From contig DIBY01000022.1 of assembly GCA_002415135.1 (NCBI GenBank), positions 124,001 to 188,000 of the forward strand: a stretch of 64,000 bases of DNA, written 5' to 3'. Under the pieces are notes generated by a model, which had not been told where the DNA came from, searched no databases, and worked only from the letters and a program-made list of their open reading frames with translations. Positions 26,105-35,699 of this stretch are shown one piece after another. The position numbers and the translations under genes were made by a program. Each line of letters starts with the position of its first letter. The first letter of the stretch is position 1. Source of the stretch: Flavobacteriales bacterium UBA5040. GTDB lineage: Bacteria > Bacteroidota > Bacteroidia > Flavobacteriales > Weeksellaceae.

Positions 26105-29100
26105 ATGAGTAAATCTAAAGCAGTCGCTAAAACTCAGGCTAATCAAAGGATTAATTTTTCTGAAGCAAAAGGAAAAATTATTACCCCTGACTTTTTGGAC
26201 ATTCAGATCCAATCTTTCAAAGAATTTTTCCAGTTGGATACCCTTCCGGAGCAGAGACTCAAAGAATCTTTGTACAAAACCTTTGAAGAGAATTTCCCAA
26301 TTACCGATTCTAGAAACAATTTCGTTTTAGAATTTTTGGATTATTTGGTAGATTCCCCACGATACTCGAGAGACGAGTGTGTAGAAAGAGGTTTAACCTA
26401 TTCGGTTCCTTTAAAAGCACGTTTGAAATTGTATTGTACCGACCCGGAACATGAAGATTTTCAAACCGTAGTTCAAGACGTTTATTTAGGACCAGTTCCT
26501 TATATGACGCCGTCTGGGTCATTTATTATTAATGGTGCTGAGCGTGTTATCGTAACTCAGTTACACCGTTCGCCAGGGGTTTTCTTTGGTCAAACGTACC
26601 ACGCCAACGGAACCAAATTGTATTATTCCCGTATTATTCCTTTCAAAGGATCTTGGATGGAATTTACAACCGACATTAATAATGTGATGTTCGCGTATAT
26701 CGATCGTAAGAAAAAATTGCCTTTAACAACTTTGTTAAGAGCGATTGGATACGAATCTGATAAAGACATTTTACAAATTTTTGACCTTGCCGAAGAAATT
26801 AAAGTTTCTAAAGCAGCTTTGAAAAAAGTAGAAGGAAGAGTTCTTGCAGCGAGAGTTTTGAACACTTGGTTCGAAGATTTCGTTGATGAAGATACAGGTG
26901 AAGTAGTTTCTATTGAAAGAAATGAGATCATCTTGGATAGAGAAACAGTTCTTGAAAAAGAGCATGTTGAAATGATTATCGATTCTGGTGTGAAATCAAT
27001 TTTGATTCACAAAGAAAATTCTCATGAATTCTCAATTATCCAAAATACCTTACAAAAAGATCCAACCAACTCTGAAAAAGAAGCGGTTGAATATATTTAC
27101 CGTCAGTTGCGTAACGCAGATCCGCCCGATGAAGAAACTGCACGTGGAATTATTGAAAAATTATTCTTCTCTGAGCAACGTTATTCATTAGGAGAAGTTG
27201 GTCGTTATAGATTGAACAAAAAATTAGGATTAAATATTCCTGAGAAAACTGAAGTTTTAACCAAAGATGATATCATTGCGATCGTAAGACACTTGATTCA
27301 ATTGGTAAACTCTAAAACGGAAGTTGATGATATTGATCACTTATCAAACAGACGTATTAAAACTGTTGGTGAGCAATTATCAGGACAGTTCGGTGTAGGT
27401 CTTTCGAGAATTGCCAGAACGATTCGTGAAAGAATGAACGTTAGAGATAACGAGATCTTTACGCCGATTGACTTGGTTAACGCGAAAACTTTAACCTCAG
27501 TGATCAACTCGTTCTTCGGAACCAACCAGTTGTCTCAGTTCATGGACCAAACCAATCCTCTATCAGAGATCACGCACAAGCGTAGACTTTCTGCCCTAGG
27601 ACCTGGTGGACTTTCAAGAGAGAGAGCAGGATTCGAGGTGCGTGATGTTCACCATACTCACTACGGTCGTATTTGTCCGATTGAAACTCCAGAGGGACCA
27701 AACATTGGTTTGATTTCTTCTTTAGGTATTTATGCTAAAATTAATACTTTAGGTTTCATTGAAACTCCATATAGAAAAGTAGAGAACGGTAAAGTTGACT
27801 TAAAAGGTGCTCAAATTTATTTGAATGCTGAAGATGAAGAAGACAGAACGATTGCTCAGGCAAATATTGATATGAAAGAAGATGGGACAATCCTTACTGA
27901 AAGAGTTATTGCTCGTTTAGATGGTGATTATCCAGTTGTTGAACCTAATCAAGTAGATTTAATTGATGTTGCACCAAACCAGATTTCTGGTATTTCTGCT
28001 TCATTGATTCCTTTCTTGGAACATGATGATGCGAATAGAGCCTTGATGGGATCGAATATGATGCGTCAGGCAGTTCCATTATTGAAACCAGAAGCTCCGA
28101 TCGTAGGAACAGGTTTAGAAAAACAGGTTGCGTCTGACTCAAGAGTCTTGATCAATGCTGAAGGAACAGGAATCGTAGAATATGTTGATGCTGATAAAAT
28201 CACCATTAAATATGACAGAACAGATGACCAAAACTTGGTTTCATTTGATTCAGGTACGAAGACTTATAAATTAACCAAATTCCGTAAAACCAACCAGAGT
28301 ACGACCATTACTTTGAGACCAAACGTAAGAGTAGGAGACAAAGTAGAATTAGGTCAGGTTCTTTGCGACGGTTATGCAACTGAAAATGGTGAATTAGCAA
28401 TCGGTAGAAACCTTACTGTAGCATTTATGCCATGGAAAGGGTACAACTTTGAGGATGCGATCGTAATTAACGAAAAAGTAGTTCGTGAGGACTGGTTTAC
28501 TTCAATTCATGTTGATGAATATACGTTGGAAGTTCGTGATACCAAATTAGGTATGGAAGAATTAACTGCAGATATTCCTAACGTTTCTGAAGAAGCAACC
28601 AAAGACTTAGACGAAAACGGTATGATTAGAATCGGTGCTGATGTGAAGCCTGGTGATATCATGATTGGTAAAATCACTCCAAAAGGAGAATCAGATCCAA
28701 CACCGGAAGAGAAATTATTGAGAGCAATTTTCGGTGATAAAGCTGGAGATGTAAAAGATGCTTCGTTAAAAGCGGATTCTTCATTAAGAGGAGTTGTTAT
28801 TAACAAGAAGTTATTCTCAAGAAATATCAAAGACAAAAAGAAAAGATCCGAAGAGAAATTGAAACTGGAGGAAATCGAAAACACGTACAAAGCGAAATTC
28901 GATGACTTAAGAGGTACACTTCTTGAAAAATTAGGAACTTTAGTAAACGGTAAAACTTCACAAGGAGTTAATAACGATTTAGCTGAAGAAATTATCGGAA
29001 AAGGCGTGAAGTTTACAACTAAACTTCTTCAATCTGTTGAAGATTATGTAAACGTAAGCGGTGCTGACTGGACTGTTGATGCTGAACGTAATGAATTGGT

Positions 29101-29932
29101 TAAACAATTAATTCATAACTACAAGATCAAATACAACGACTTGAACGGTGTTAAAAACCGTGAGAAATTTGCAATCTCTATTGGAGACGAACTTCCTGCA
29201 GGTATCATCAAATTAGCGAAAGTTTATGTTGCTAAAAAACGTAAACTGAACGTTGGTGATAAAATGGCGGGACGTCACGGTAACAAAGGTATTGTATCAA
29301 GAATCGTTCGTGAAGAAGACATGCCGTTCTTGGAAGATGGAACACCAGTAGATATCGTATTGAATCCACTTGGGGTACCTTCTCGTATGAACATCGGTCA
29401 GATTTACGAAACGGTTTTAGGTTGGGCTGGACAAAAATTAGGGTTGAAATTTGCAACTCCAATTTTCGACGGTGCAAGTTTAGAGCAGATTACAGAATAT
29501 ACAGAGCAGGCAGGTTTACCAAAATATGGTAGCACTTATCTATATGACGGTGGAACAGGTGAAAGATTCGCACAGCCAGCAACGGTTGGGATCATTTATA
29601 TGTTGAAACTGGGTCACATGGTAGACGATAAAATGCACGCACGTTCTATCGGACCTTATTCATTGATTACGCAACAGCCATTAGGAGGTAAAGCGCAGTT
29701 TGGTGGACAAAGATTCGGAGAGATGGAGGTTTGGGCATTGGAAGCATTTGGTGCTTCGAATATCCTTAGAGAAATCCTGACAGTGAAGTCTGATGACGTG
29801 ATTGGTAGAGCAAAAACTTACGAAGCGATTGCGAAAGGAGAAGCAATGCCTGAACCAGGTATTCCAGAATCTTTCAATGTATTACTTCATGAGTTGAAAG
29901 GACTTGGTCTAGATGTAAGACTGGAAGAATAA
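26105..29932 (+). CDS. rpoB: DNA-directed RNA polymerase beta subunit
   Basis: The 1275-residue protein has a full-length Bacteroidetes beta subunit. Readable landmarks are RVIVTQLHRSPGVFF, the rifampicin region (FGTNQLSQFMDQTNPLSEITHKRRLSALGPGGL split over 27510-27620), ETPEGPNIGLI, and RHGNKGIVS with KMHARSIGPYSLIT near the end. It forms the catalytic cleft with beta prime. The rifampicin segment has the usual Asp, His and Ser residues, so no resistance change is obvious. rpoC follows 82 nt downstream. Confidence 0.98.
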   Translation: MSKSKAVAKTQANQRINFSEAKGKIITPDFLDIQIQSFKEFFQLDTLPEQRLKESLYKTFEENFPITDSRNNFVLEFLDYLVDSPRYSRDECVERGLTYSVPLKARLKLYCTDPEHEDFQTVVQDVYLGPVPYMTPSGSFIINGAERVIVTQLHRSPGVFFGQTYHANGTKLYYSRIIPFKGSWMEFTTDINNVMFAYIDRKKKLPLTTLLRAIGYESDKDILQIFDLAEEIKVSKAALKKVEGRVLAARVLNTWFEDFVDEDTGEVVSIERNEIILDRETVLEKEHVEMIIDSGVKSILIHKENSHEFSIIQNTLQKDPTNSEKEAVEYIYRQLRNADPPDEETARGIIEKLFFSEQRYSLGEVGRYRLNKKLGLNIPEKTEVLTKDDIIAIVRHLIQLVNSKTEVDDIDHLSNRRIKTVGEQLSGQFGVGLSRIARTIRERMNVRDNEIFTPIDLVNAKTLTSVINSFFGTNQLSQFMDQTNPLSEITHKRRLSALGPGGLSRERAGFEVRDVHHTHYGRICPIETPEGPNIGLISSLGIYAKINTLGFIETPYRKVENGKVDLKGAQIYLNAEDEEDRTIAQANIDMKEDGTILTERVIARLDGDYPVVEPNQVDLIDVAPNQISGISASLIPFLEHDDANRALMGSNMMRQAVPLLKPEAPIVGTGLEKQVASDSRVLINAEGTGIVEYVDADKITIKYDRTDDQNLVSFDSGTKTYKLTKFRKTNQSTTITLRPNVRVGDKVELGQVLCDGYATENGELAIGRNLTVAFMPWKGYNFEDAIVINEKVVREDWFTSIHVDEYTLEVRDTKLGMEELTADIPNVSEEATKDLDENGMIRIGADVKPGDIMIGKITPKGESDPTPEEKLLRAIFGDKAGDVKDASLKADSSLRGVVINKKLFSRNIKDKKKRSEEKLKLEEIENTYKAKFDDLRGTLLEKLGTLVNGKTSQGVNNDLAEEIIGKGVKFTTKLLQSVEDYVNVSGADWTVDAERNELVKQLIHNYKIKYNDLNGVKNREKFAISIGDELPAGIIKLAKVYVAKKRKLNVGDKMAGRHGNKGIVSRIVREEDMPFLEDGTPVDIVLNPLGVPSRMNIGQIYETVLGWAGQKLGLKFATPIFDGASLEQITEYTEQAGLPKYGSTYLYDGGTGERFAQPATVGIIYMLKLGHMVDDKMHARSIGPYSLITQQPLGGKAQFGGQRFGEMEVWALEAFGASNILREILTVKSDDVIGRAKTYEAIAKGEAMPEPGIPESFNVLLHELKGLGLDVRLEE

Positions 29933-30014
29933 TTTTAAATTTTATTGATACTTTTTGAGTAGAAATATTCAATGCATTCACTTAAAATCTAAAATCTTAA
30001 TTAAAATCTAACAG

Positions 30015-33000
30015 ATGTCAAACAAAAATAAAACAAGTAATTTTACTAAAATTACAATTGGACTTTCTTCGCCAGAATCTATTTTACAGGATTCAAGAGG
30101 TGAAGTTTTAAAGCCCGAAACAATAAATTACCGTACGCACAAGCCGGAAAGAGATGGTCTTTTCTGTGAAAAAATCTTCGGTCCTGTTAAGGATTACGAA
30201 TGTGCTTGTGGGAAATACAAAAGAATCCGATACAAAGGAATCGTTTGTGACCGTTGTGGTGTAGAAGTTACCGAGAAAAAAGTACGTAGAGAAAGAATCG
30301 GGCATATTGGCTTGGTTGTTCCTGTGGCTCATATCTGGTACTTCCGTTCTTTGCCAAATAAAATCGGATATCTTTTAGGATTACCGTCTAAGAAATTAGA
30401 CATGATCATTTATTACGAAAGATATGTCGTTATTCAGCAGGGTATGGCTAAAAGAGCCGACGGTGCTGATTTCGATGATAAAGAATTTTTAACAGAAGAA
30501 GAATACTTGGATGTTCTGGAAACGCTTCCTGCTGAAAATCAATATCTTGATGATGCTGATCCCAACAAATTCATCGCCAAAATGGGTGCGGAAGCGGTTG
30601 AGCAATTATTAAGCAGAATTGATCTTGATACTTTATCATTCGACTTGCGTCACAAAGCGCACAACGAATCTTCTAAACAAAGAAGAACTGAAGCTTTAAA
30701 AAGACTGAACGTTGTAGAAGCGATCAGAGGAGCAAATACAAGAATGATCAACCGTCCAGAATGGATGATTATGAGAGTGCTTCCTGTAATTCCACCAGAA
30801 TTGAGACCTTTGGTTCCATTAGATGGTGGTCGTTTTGCGACTTCAGATTTAAATGACCTTTACCGTAGAGTAATCATTAGAAATAATCGTTTAAAAAGAC
30901 TTTTGGAAATTAAAGCTCCTGAAGTGATCTTGAGAAACGAGAAAAGAATGTTACAGGAATCTGTAGATTCATTATTTGATAATACCAGAAAATCTTCTGC
31001 AGTAAAATCAGAATCTAACAGACCATTGAAATCACTTTCTGATTCATTAAAAGGTAAACAAGGTCGTTTCCGTCAAAACTTATTGGGGAAACGTGTGGAT
31101 TATTCTGCCCGTTCTGTAATCGTCGTTGGTCCAAACTTGAAATTGCACGAATGTGGAATTCCAAAAGATATGGCCGCGGAATTATACAAACCGTTTATCA
31201 TCAGAAAACTGATTGAAAGAGGGATTGTAAAAACCGTAAAATCGGCGAAAAGAATTATTGATAGAAAAGAGCCAGTTGTTTATGACATCCTGGAAGGAAT
31301 CATCAAAGGTCACCCGGTTCTTCTGAATAGAGCACCTACTTTGCACAGACTTGGTATTCAGGCATTTCAGCCGAAAATGATCGAAGGAAAAGCAATCCAG
31401 CTTCACCCATTGTGTACGACTGCATTTAATGCGGATTTCGATGGTGACCAGATGGCAGTGCATTTACCTTTAGGTCCGGAAGCAATTTTAGAAGCACAAC
31501 TTCTAATGTTAGGTTCTCAGAATATCTTGAACCCTGCAAATGGTTCTCCGATTACGGTACCTTCTCAGGATATGGTCTTGGGTCTGTATTATATGACCAA
31601 AGAATTATCTTCAACTGATGATATGAAAGTTTTAGGTGAAGGCCTTGCTTTCTATTCTGCAGAAGAAGTAGAGATCGCTTATGCAGAAGGAAAAGTTTCC
31701 TTGAATGCAAAAATTAGATGTAGAGTTCCTGTAAAAGAAGAAGGAGAATTAGTAACCCGCCTGGTAGAAACAACTGCTGGTAGAGTACTATTCAACCAAA
31801 TCGTTCCGGAAGGAGTAGGATTTGTTAACGAACTTCTAACCAAAAAATCATTGAGAAATGTAATTGGTAGAATTTTGGCTGATACCGATTTCCCTACAAC
31901 GGTAGATTTCTTAGATGATATGAAAGACTTAGGATACTCTCACGCATTCCGTGGAGGACTATCCTTTAGTTTAGGTGATATCGTAATTCCTGTTGAAAAG
32001 AAATCCATGATCGCAACTGCTGTAGAAACAGTAGATGAGATCAAAGCTAACTATAACATGGGTCTTATTACCGATACAGAAAGATATAACCAGGTAATTG
32101 ATGTTTGGACGAACACCAATGCTGGATTAACTGAGATGATTATGAGCAGAATGAAAACCGATCAAGGTGGGTTCAACTCTGTTTACATGATGCTTGATTC
32201 TGGAGCAAGGGGTTCCAAAGAACAGATCCGTCAGCTTTCAGGAATGAGAGGTTTGATGGCGAAACCGCAAAAAGCCGGTTCATCTGGTGCAGAGATTATT
32301 GAAAACCCGATTGTAGCGAACTTTAAAGAAGGTCTATCCATCTTAGAGTACTTTATCTCTACTCACGGTGCTCGTAAAGGTCTTGCGGATACCGCGCTTA
32401 AGACCGCCGATGCTGGTTACTTGACCAGAAGATTGGTGGATGTTGCACAAGATGTGATCATTACTGAAAACGACTGTGGAACTTTAAGAGGAACAGAAAT
32501 TACACCACTTAAGAAAAATGATGAGATCGTAGAACGTATTTCTGAAAGAGTATTAGGTAGAGTTTCTTTACATAATGTTTACGATCCAGAAACCGATGAG
32601 GTTATCGTTGAAGCTGATCAATTGATCAACGAAGCTTATGCGAAAAAAATCGAAGCAGCTGGAATTGATAGTGTAGAAGTTCGTTCTCCATTAACTTGTG
32701 AAGCGAAAAAAGGAATCTGTGCAGCTTGTTACGGTCGTAACTTAGCAACTGGTAAACCTATTCATATGGGTGAAGCAGTAGGAGTTATTGCCGCACAATC
32801 TATTGGTGAGCCAGGAACTCAGTTAACATTGAGAACTTTCCACCAAGGGGGAACTGCAGGGAATATTTCTGAGAATCCATCCATCGTTGCAAGACGTGAT
32901 GGTATCGTAGAAATGGATGAAATTAGAACAGTAACTTCTGAAAACGAAGCTGGTAAAAAAGCAGAGATCGTAGTTTCCCGTTCAACTGAATTCCGTTTGG

Positions 33001-34280
33001 TAGCAGACAATGCTGCAAGAACACCATTAATGGTAGCAAATATTCCTTACGGATCTGAATTAGCTGTTAAACCAGGTGATAAAGTAATGAAAGGAGATCT
33101 GATCTGTAAGTGGGATCCGTATAATGCGGTAATCATCGCTGAATCCGCAGGTAAGATTGAATATGAAGATATTATCCAAGGGGTTTCATTTTCATTAGAG
33201 ATTGATGAGCAGACTGGTTTCGAAGAGAAAGTAATTTCTGAATCGAGAAACAAGAAAGCCGTACCAACCTTGAAAGTTGTGGATTCTAAAGGAGTTGAGC
33301 AAAAAGCATACAACTTACCGGTAGGAGCACACATCATGGTAAACGATGGTGAGAAAATTAAGTCTGGTAAAGTAATGATCAAGATCCCAAGAAAATCTGC
33401 AAAATCTGGAGATATTACAGGAGGTCTACCGAGAGTTACCGAATTGTTCGAAGCGAGAAATCCTTCAAACCCAGCGGTAGTTACAGAAATCGACGGAGTT
33501 GTATCTTACGGAAAAATCAAAAGAGGTAACCGTGAGTTGATCGTTGAAGCAAAAACTGGAGAGATCACTAAATACTTAGTGAAATTATCCAACCAGATTT
33601 TGGTTCAGGAAAATGACTTCGTAAGAGCTGGATCACCATTATCAAATGGATCTACGACTCCAGATGACATCTTGAAAATTAAAGGACCAACTGCCGTACA
33701 GGAATATTTGGTAAATGAAATTCAGGAAGTATATCGTCTACAAGGGGTGAAGATCGATGACAAACACTTTGAAATTATTGTTCGTCAGATGATGACCAAA
33801 GTTTCAATCGTAGATGGTGGAGATACTCAATTCTTAGAAGGAGCGTTAGAACACAAAGGAGATTTCTTATTAGAAAACAACAGAGTGTTCGGTCTTAAAG
33901 TAGTTGTAGAAGCTGGAGATTCGAAAGAATTCAAACCAGGTCAAATGATTACGACTAAAGATTTAAGAGACGAAAATTCTAAGCTGAAACGTGAAGATCA
34001 AGCCTTAGTAGAAGTTCGTGATGCACTTCCAGCAACTGCAACACCAGTATTGCAAGGAATTACAAGAGCGGCTCTACAAACGAAATCATTCATGTCTGCA
34101 GCGTCTTTCCAGGAAACGACAAAAGTATTAAACGAAGCAGCAGTTTCAGGAAAAGTAGATTACTTGAGCGGTCTGAAAGAAAACGTAATTGTAGGACACA
34201 GAATTCCTGCAGGAACGGGTCTTAAAGACTATCAAAACGTTATCGTGGGTTCTAAAAAAGAATTCGAAGATATCAACTAA
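30015..34280 (+). CDS. rpoC: DNA-directed RNA polymerase beta prime subunit
   Basis: The 1421-residue protein shows the N-terminal zinc ribbon (ECACGKY, VCDRCGVEV), the Mg-binding catalytic loop NADFDGDQM, the bridge helix and trigger loop region, and the second zinc site (CEAKKGICAACYG). Length fits the Bacteroidetes family. It completes the polymerase core with RpoB. A DUF3467 gene follows, which is a common Bacteroidetes neighbour. Confidence 0.98.
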   Translation: MSNKNKTSNFTKITIGLSSPESILQDSRGEVLKPETINYRTHKPERDGLFCEKIFGPVKDYECACGKYKRIRYKGIVCDRCGVEVTEKKVRRERIGHIGLVVPVAHIWYFRSLPNKIGYLLGLPSKKLDMIIYYERYVVIQQGMAKRADGADFDDKEFLTEEEYLDVLETLPAENQYLDDADPNKFIAKMGAEAVEQLLSRIDLDTLSFDLRHKAHNESSKQRRTEALKRLNVVEAIRGANTRMINRPEWMIMRVLPVIPPELRPLVPLDGGRFATSDLNDLYRRVIIRNNRLKRLLEIKAPEVILRNEKRMLQESVDSLFDNTRKSSAVKSESNRPLKSLSDSLKGKQGRFRQNLLGKRVDYSARSVIVVGPNLKLHECGIPKDMAAELYKPFIIRKLIERGIVKTVKSAKRIIDRKEPVVYDILEGIIKGHPVLLNRAPTLHRLGIQAFQPKMIEGKAIQLHPLCTTAFNADFDGDQMAVHLPLGPEAILEAQLLMLGSQNILNPANGSPITVPSQDMVLGLYYMTKELSSTDDMKVLGEGLAFYSAEEVEIAYAEGKVSLNAKIRCRVPVKEEGELVTRLVETTAGRVLFNQIVPEGVGFVNELLTKKSLRNVIGRILADTDFPTTVDFLDDMKDLGYSHAFRGGLSFSLGDIVIPVEKKSMIATAVETVDEIKANYNMGLITDTERYNQVIDVWTNTNAGLTEMIMSRMKTDQGGFNSVYMMLDSGARGSKEQIRQLSGMRGLMAKPQKAGSSGAEIIENPIVANFKEGLSILEYFISTHGARKGLADTALKTADAGYLTRRLVDVAQDVIITENDCGTLRGTEITPLKKNDEIVERISERVLGRVSLHNVYDPETDEVIVEADQLINEAYAKKIEAAGIDSVEVRSPLTCEAKKGICAACYGRNLATGKPIHMGEAVGVIAAQSIGEPGTQLTLRTFHQGGTAGNISENPSIVARRDGIVEMDEIRTVTSENEAGKKAEIVVSRSTEFRLVADNAARTPLMVANIPYGSELAVKPGDKVMKGDLICKWDPYNAVIIAESAGKIEYEDIIQGVSFSLEIDEQTGFEEKVISESRNKKAVPTLKVVDSKGVEQKAYNLPVGAHIMVNDGEKIKSGKVMIKIPRKSAKSGDITGGLPRVTELFEARNPSNPAVVTEIDGVVSYGKIKRGNRELIVEAKTGEITKYLVKLSNQILVQENDFVRAGSPLSNGSTTPDDILKIKGPTAVQEYLVNEIQEVYRLQGVKIDDKHFEIIVRQMMTKVSIVDGGDTQFLEGALEHKGDFLLENNRVFGLKVVVEAGDSKEFKPGQMITTKDLRDENSKLKREDQALVEVRDALPATATPVLQGITRAALQTKSFMSAASFQETTKVLNEAAVSGKVDYLSGLKENVIVGHRIPAGTGLKDYQNVIVGSKKEFEDIN

Positions 34281-34366
34281 ATATTTTAATTACAGATTAC
34301 GGATATCAATTTTAAATAATTTATATTCGTAGTCTATAATTTTTATTAAATATTCTTCCTAGCGAA

Positions 34367-34443
34367 CTTTGCTAAGTGAAACGACATTGCGGCCGTAATT
34401 TTATTCAGAGTCATTCTGAAATCTTTGCGACTTTGCGTTTAAA
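34367..34443 (+). repeat. Interspersed repeat A, copy 1
   Basis: This 77-nt element begins CTTTGCTAAGTGAAACG, continues with a CCGTAATT block and ATTCAG, and ends CTTTGCGTTTAAA. A second copy lies at 57707-57784. It is richer in GC than its surroundings and lies upstream of a coding gene, as the other copy does. Confidence 0.75.
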
Positions 34444-34506
34444 TTAGTATCGTCACCATAGAATATTTAAAAATCTAAAAAACAAATTTTAAAATTTTTA
34501 AAAAAA

Positions 34507-34824
34507 ATGGACAACAATCAGAACCAAAATCAAAATCAAGATCCAAACAACATTAACATTCAATTAAGCGAAATGGTTGCAGGCGGAGTTTACTGTAACT
34601 TAGCTTTAGTAAATCATTCTCCTTCAGAATTCGTGGTGGATTTCATCCAAATGATGCCAGGAGTTCAGCAAGCGAACGTAAGATCAAGAGTAATTCTTGC
34701 TCCACTTCACGCAAAAAGAGTAATGGCTGCATTGCAACAAAATATCACTAATTACGAACAGCAATATGGCGAAATCAAAGAAGTTGAGCCTTTCGTATTA
34801 GGACAAAACAACGTACAGGCTTAA
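34507..34824 (+). CDS. DUF3467 domain protein
   Basis: The 105-residue protein opens with an Asn/Gln-rich low-complexity stretch (residues 2-18). The DUF3467 domain follows: INIQLSEMVAGGVYCNLALVNHSPSEFVVDF and VILAPLHAKRVMAALQQN. The function is unknown. It commonly follows rpoC in Bacteroidetes, which suggests a link with transcription or translation. It is separated from rpoC by 226 nt that include repeat A. Confidence 0.88.
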   Translation: MDNNQNQNQNQDPNNINIQLSEMVAGGVYCNLALVNHSPSEFVVDFIQMMPGVQQANVRSRVILAPLHAKRVMAALQQNITNYEQQYGEIKEVEPFVLGQNNVQA

Positions 34825-34885
34825 TTAGCACCGCGTTTTTTTACTTTGTCAAAGTTCATATCTTTGACAAAGTTTTTAAAATAGA

Positions 34886-34921
34886 AATCCCGATTCAATC
34901 ACTTGAATCGGGATTTTTTTG
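34886..34921 (+). terminator. Terminator downstream of DUF3467
   Basis: AATCCCGATTCAA and TTGAATCGGGATT form a 13-bp stem followed by seven T residues. A near copy of the same palindrome follows DUF427 at 35550-35584. Confidence 0.8.
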
Positions 34922-34976
34922 ATCAGCTTTTAAATGAAAAGCTTCACCATTTTTGCAATCTCAGACCACCGGTCGT

Positions 34977-35046
34977 GCTGTCCGCTCTATCTTTTTTGTC
35001 CCGTCTGAGGACGAGACAAAAAAGGATGCCGCTTCCATCACGGCTA
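34977..35046 (-). repeat. Interspersed repeat B, copy 1
   Basis: Read on the minus strand it starts TAGCCGTGATGGAAGCGGCATCC, shown here only by its pieces TAGCCGTGATGG and AAGCGGCATCC. A central hairpin built from TTTTTTGTC and GACAAAAAA follows. It ends in GCGGACAGC. Copy 2 is at 57372-57440 and a diverged relative at 46264-46355. I associate this repeat form with flavobacterial intergenic regions. Confidence 0.7.
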
Positions 35047-35246
35047 AGTTGATAAGCAGTTTCTCTCTTCAAAGAAAAATACAATTACTCGATTGAGATG
35101 TTTTTTAAAGCGTAATTTTCACCATCCATCACCCATCATCCCACCATTCACCATTGATAATTTAAATCACCTCTTTAACTCATTACGTACAAATAGCAGT
35201 ATCTTTAATATTCACTAATTAGTAACTCAATCACATTCAATAAATC

Positions 35247-35528
35247 ATGAAAGCAATTTGGAACGGAAAAACAATCGCCGAAAGTAACAACACGGTAGTC
35301 GTAGAAAGCAATCATTATTTCCCGGAAAATAGTATTGACAAAGATTATCTAGTCCTAACCAATCATCACACTTCCTGTCCCTGGAAAGGTCAGGCTTCCT
35401 ATTACAGCATTGAAGTAGACGGCAAGAAGAACGAGAATGCCGCCTGGTTTTATCCGAGTCCCAAAGATGCCGCCGACAATATCAAGAATCATGTCGCGTT
35501 CTGGAAAGGAGTACAGATCACAGAATAA
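35247..35528 (+). CDS. DUF427 domain protein
   Basis: The 93-residue protein is a single DUF427 domain: MKAIWNGKTIAES start, VVVESNHYFPENS, LTNHHTSCPWKGQASYYSIEVDG and AAWFYPSPKDAADNIKNHVAFW. The conserved CPWKG block is the family hallmark. It is a small soluble cytoplasmic protein of unknown function. It stands alone between terminator hairpins. Confidence 0.9.
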   Translation: MKAIWNGKTIAESNNTVVVESNHYFPENSIDKDYLVLTNHHTSCPWKGQASYYSIEVDGKKNENAAWFYPSPKDAADNIKNHVAFWKGVQITE

Positions 35529-35549
35529 TTTACAATTGTAATTATCGAC

Positions 35550-35584
35550 TAGCAGAAAATCCCAATTCATTTATTTGAATTGGG
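35550..35584 (+). terminator. Terminator after DUF427
   Basis: AATCCCAATTCA and TGAATTGGGATT form the stem. The arms differ from the hairpin at 34886 by one compensated base pair. Confidence 0.7.
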
Positions 35585-35645
35585 ATTTTGGTTTTTGTCA
35601 TTTTTCCGAAATATTAATACTTCGTATTTTTTCTCAAAGTGCTTA

Positions 35646-35674
35646 AAGAAAAACGCCTCAGTAAAACCGAGGCA
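35646..35674 (-). terminator. Minus-strand terminator of the glycosylase-like gene
   Basis: On the minus strand GCCTC and GAGGC flank a loop and are followed by TTTTTC, 25 nt after the stop codon of the gene ending at 35700. Confidence 0.6.
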
Positions 35675-35699
35675 ATATTTGTTAAACTAAATGTCATTA

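Larger units (their letters stand above)
34825..35246. other. Gap with two hairpins and repeat B
   Basis: Two hairpins follow DUF3467: ACTTTGTCAAAG/CTTTGACAAAGT (34843-34873) and a strong terminator at 34886-34921. Repeat B lies at 34977-35046. A low-complexity CAY-rich stretch (built from CACCAT and CATCAC units) lies at 35109-35151. No gene is seen. Confidence 0.6.
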
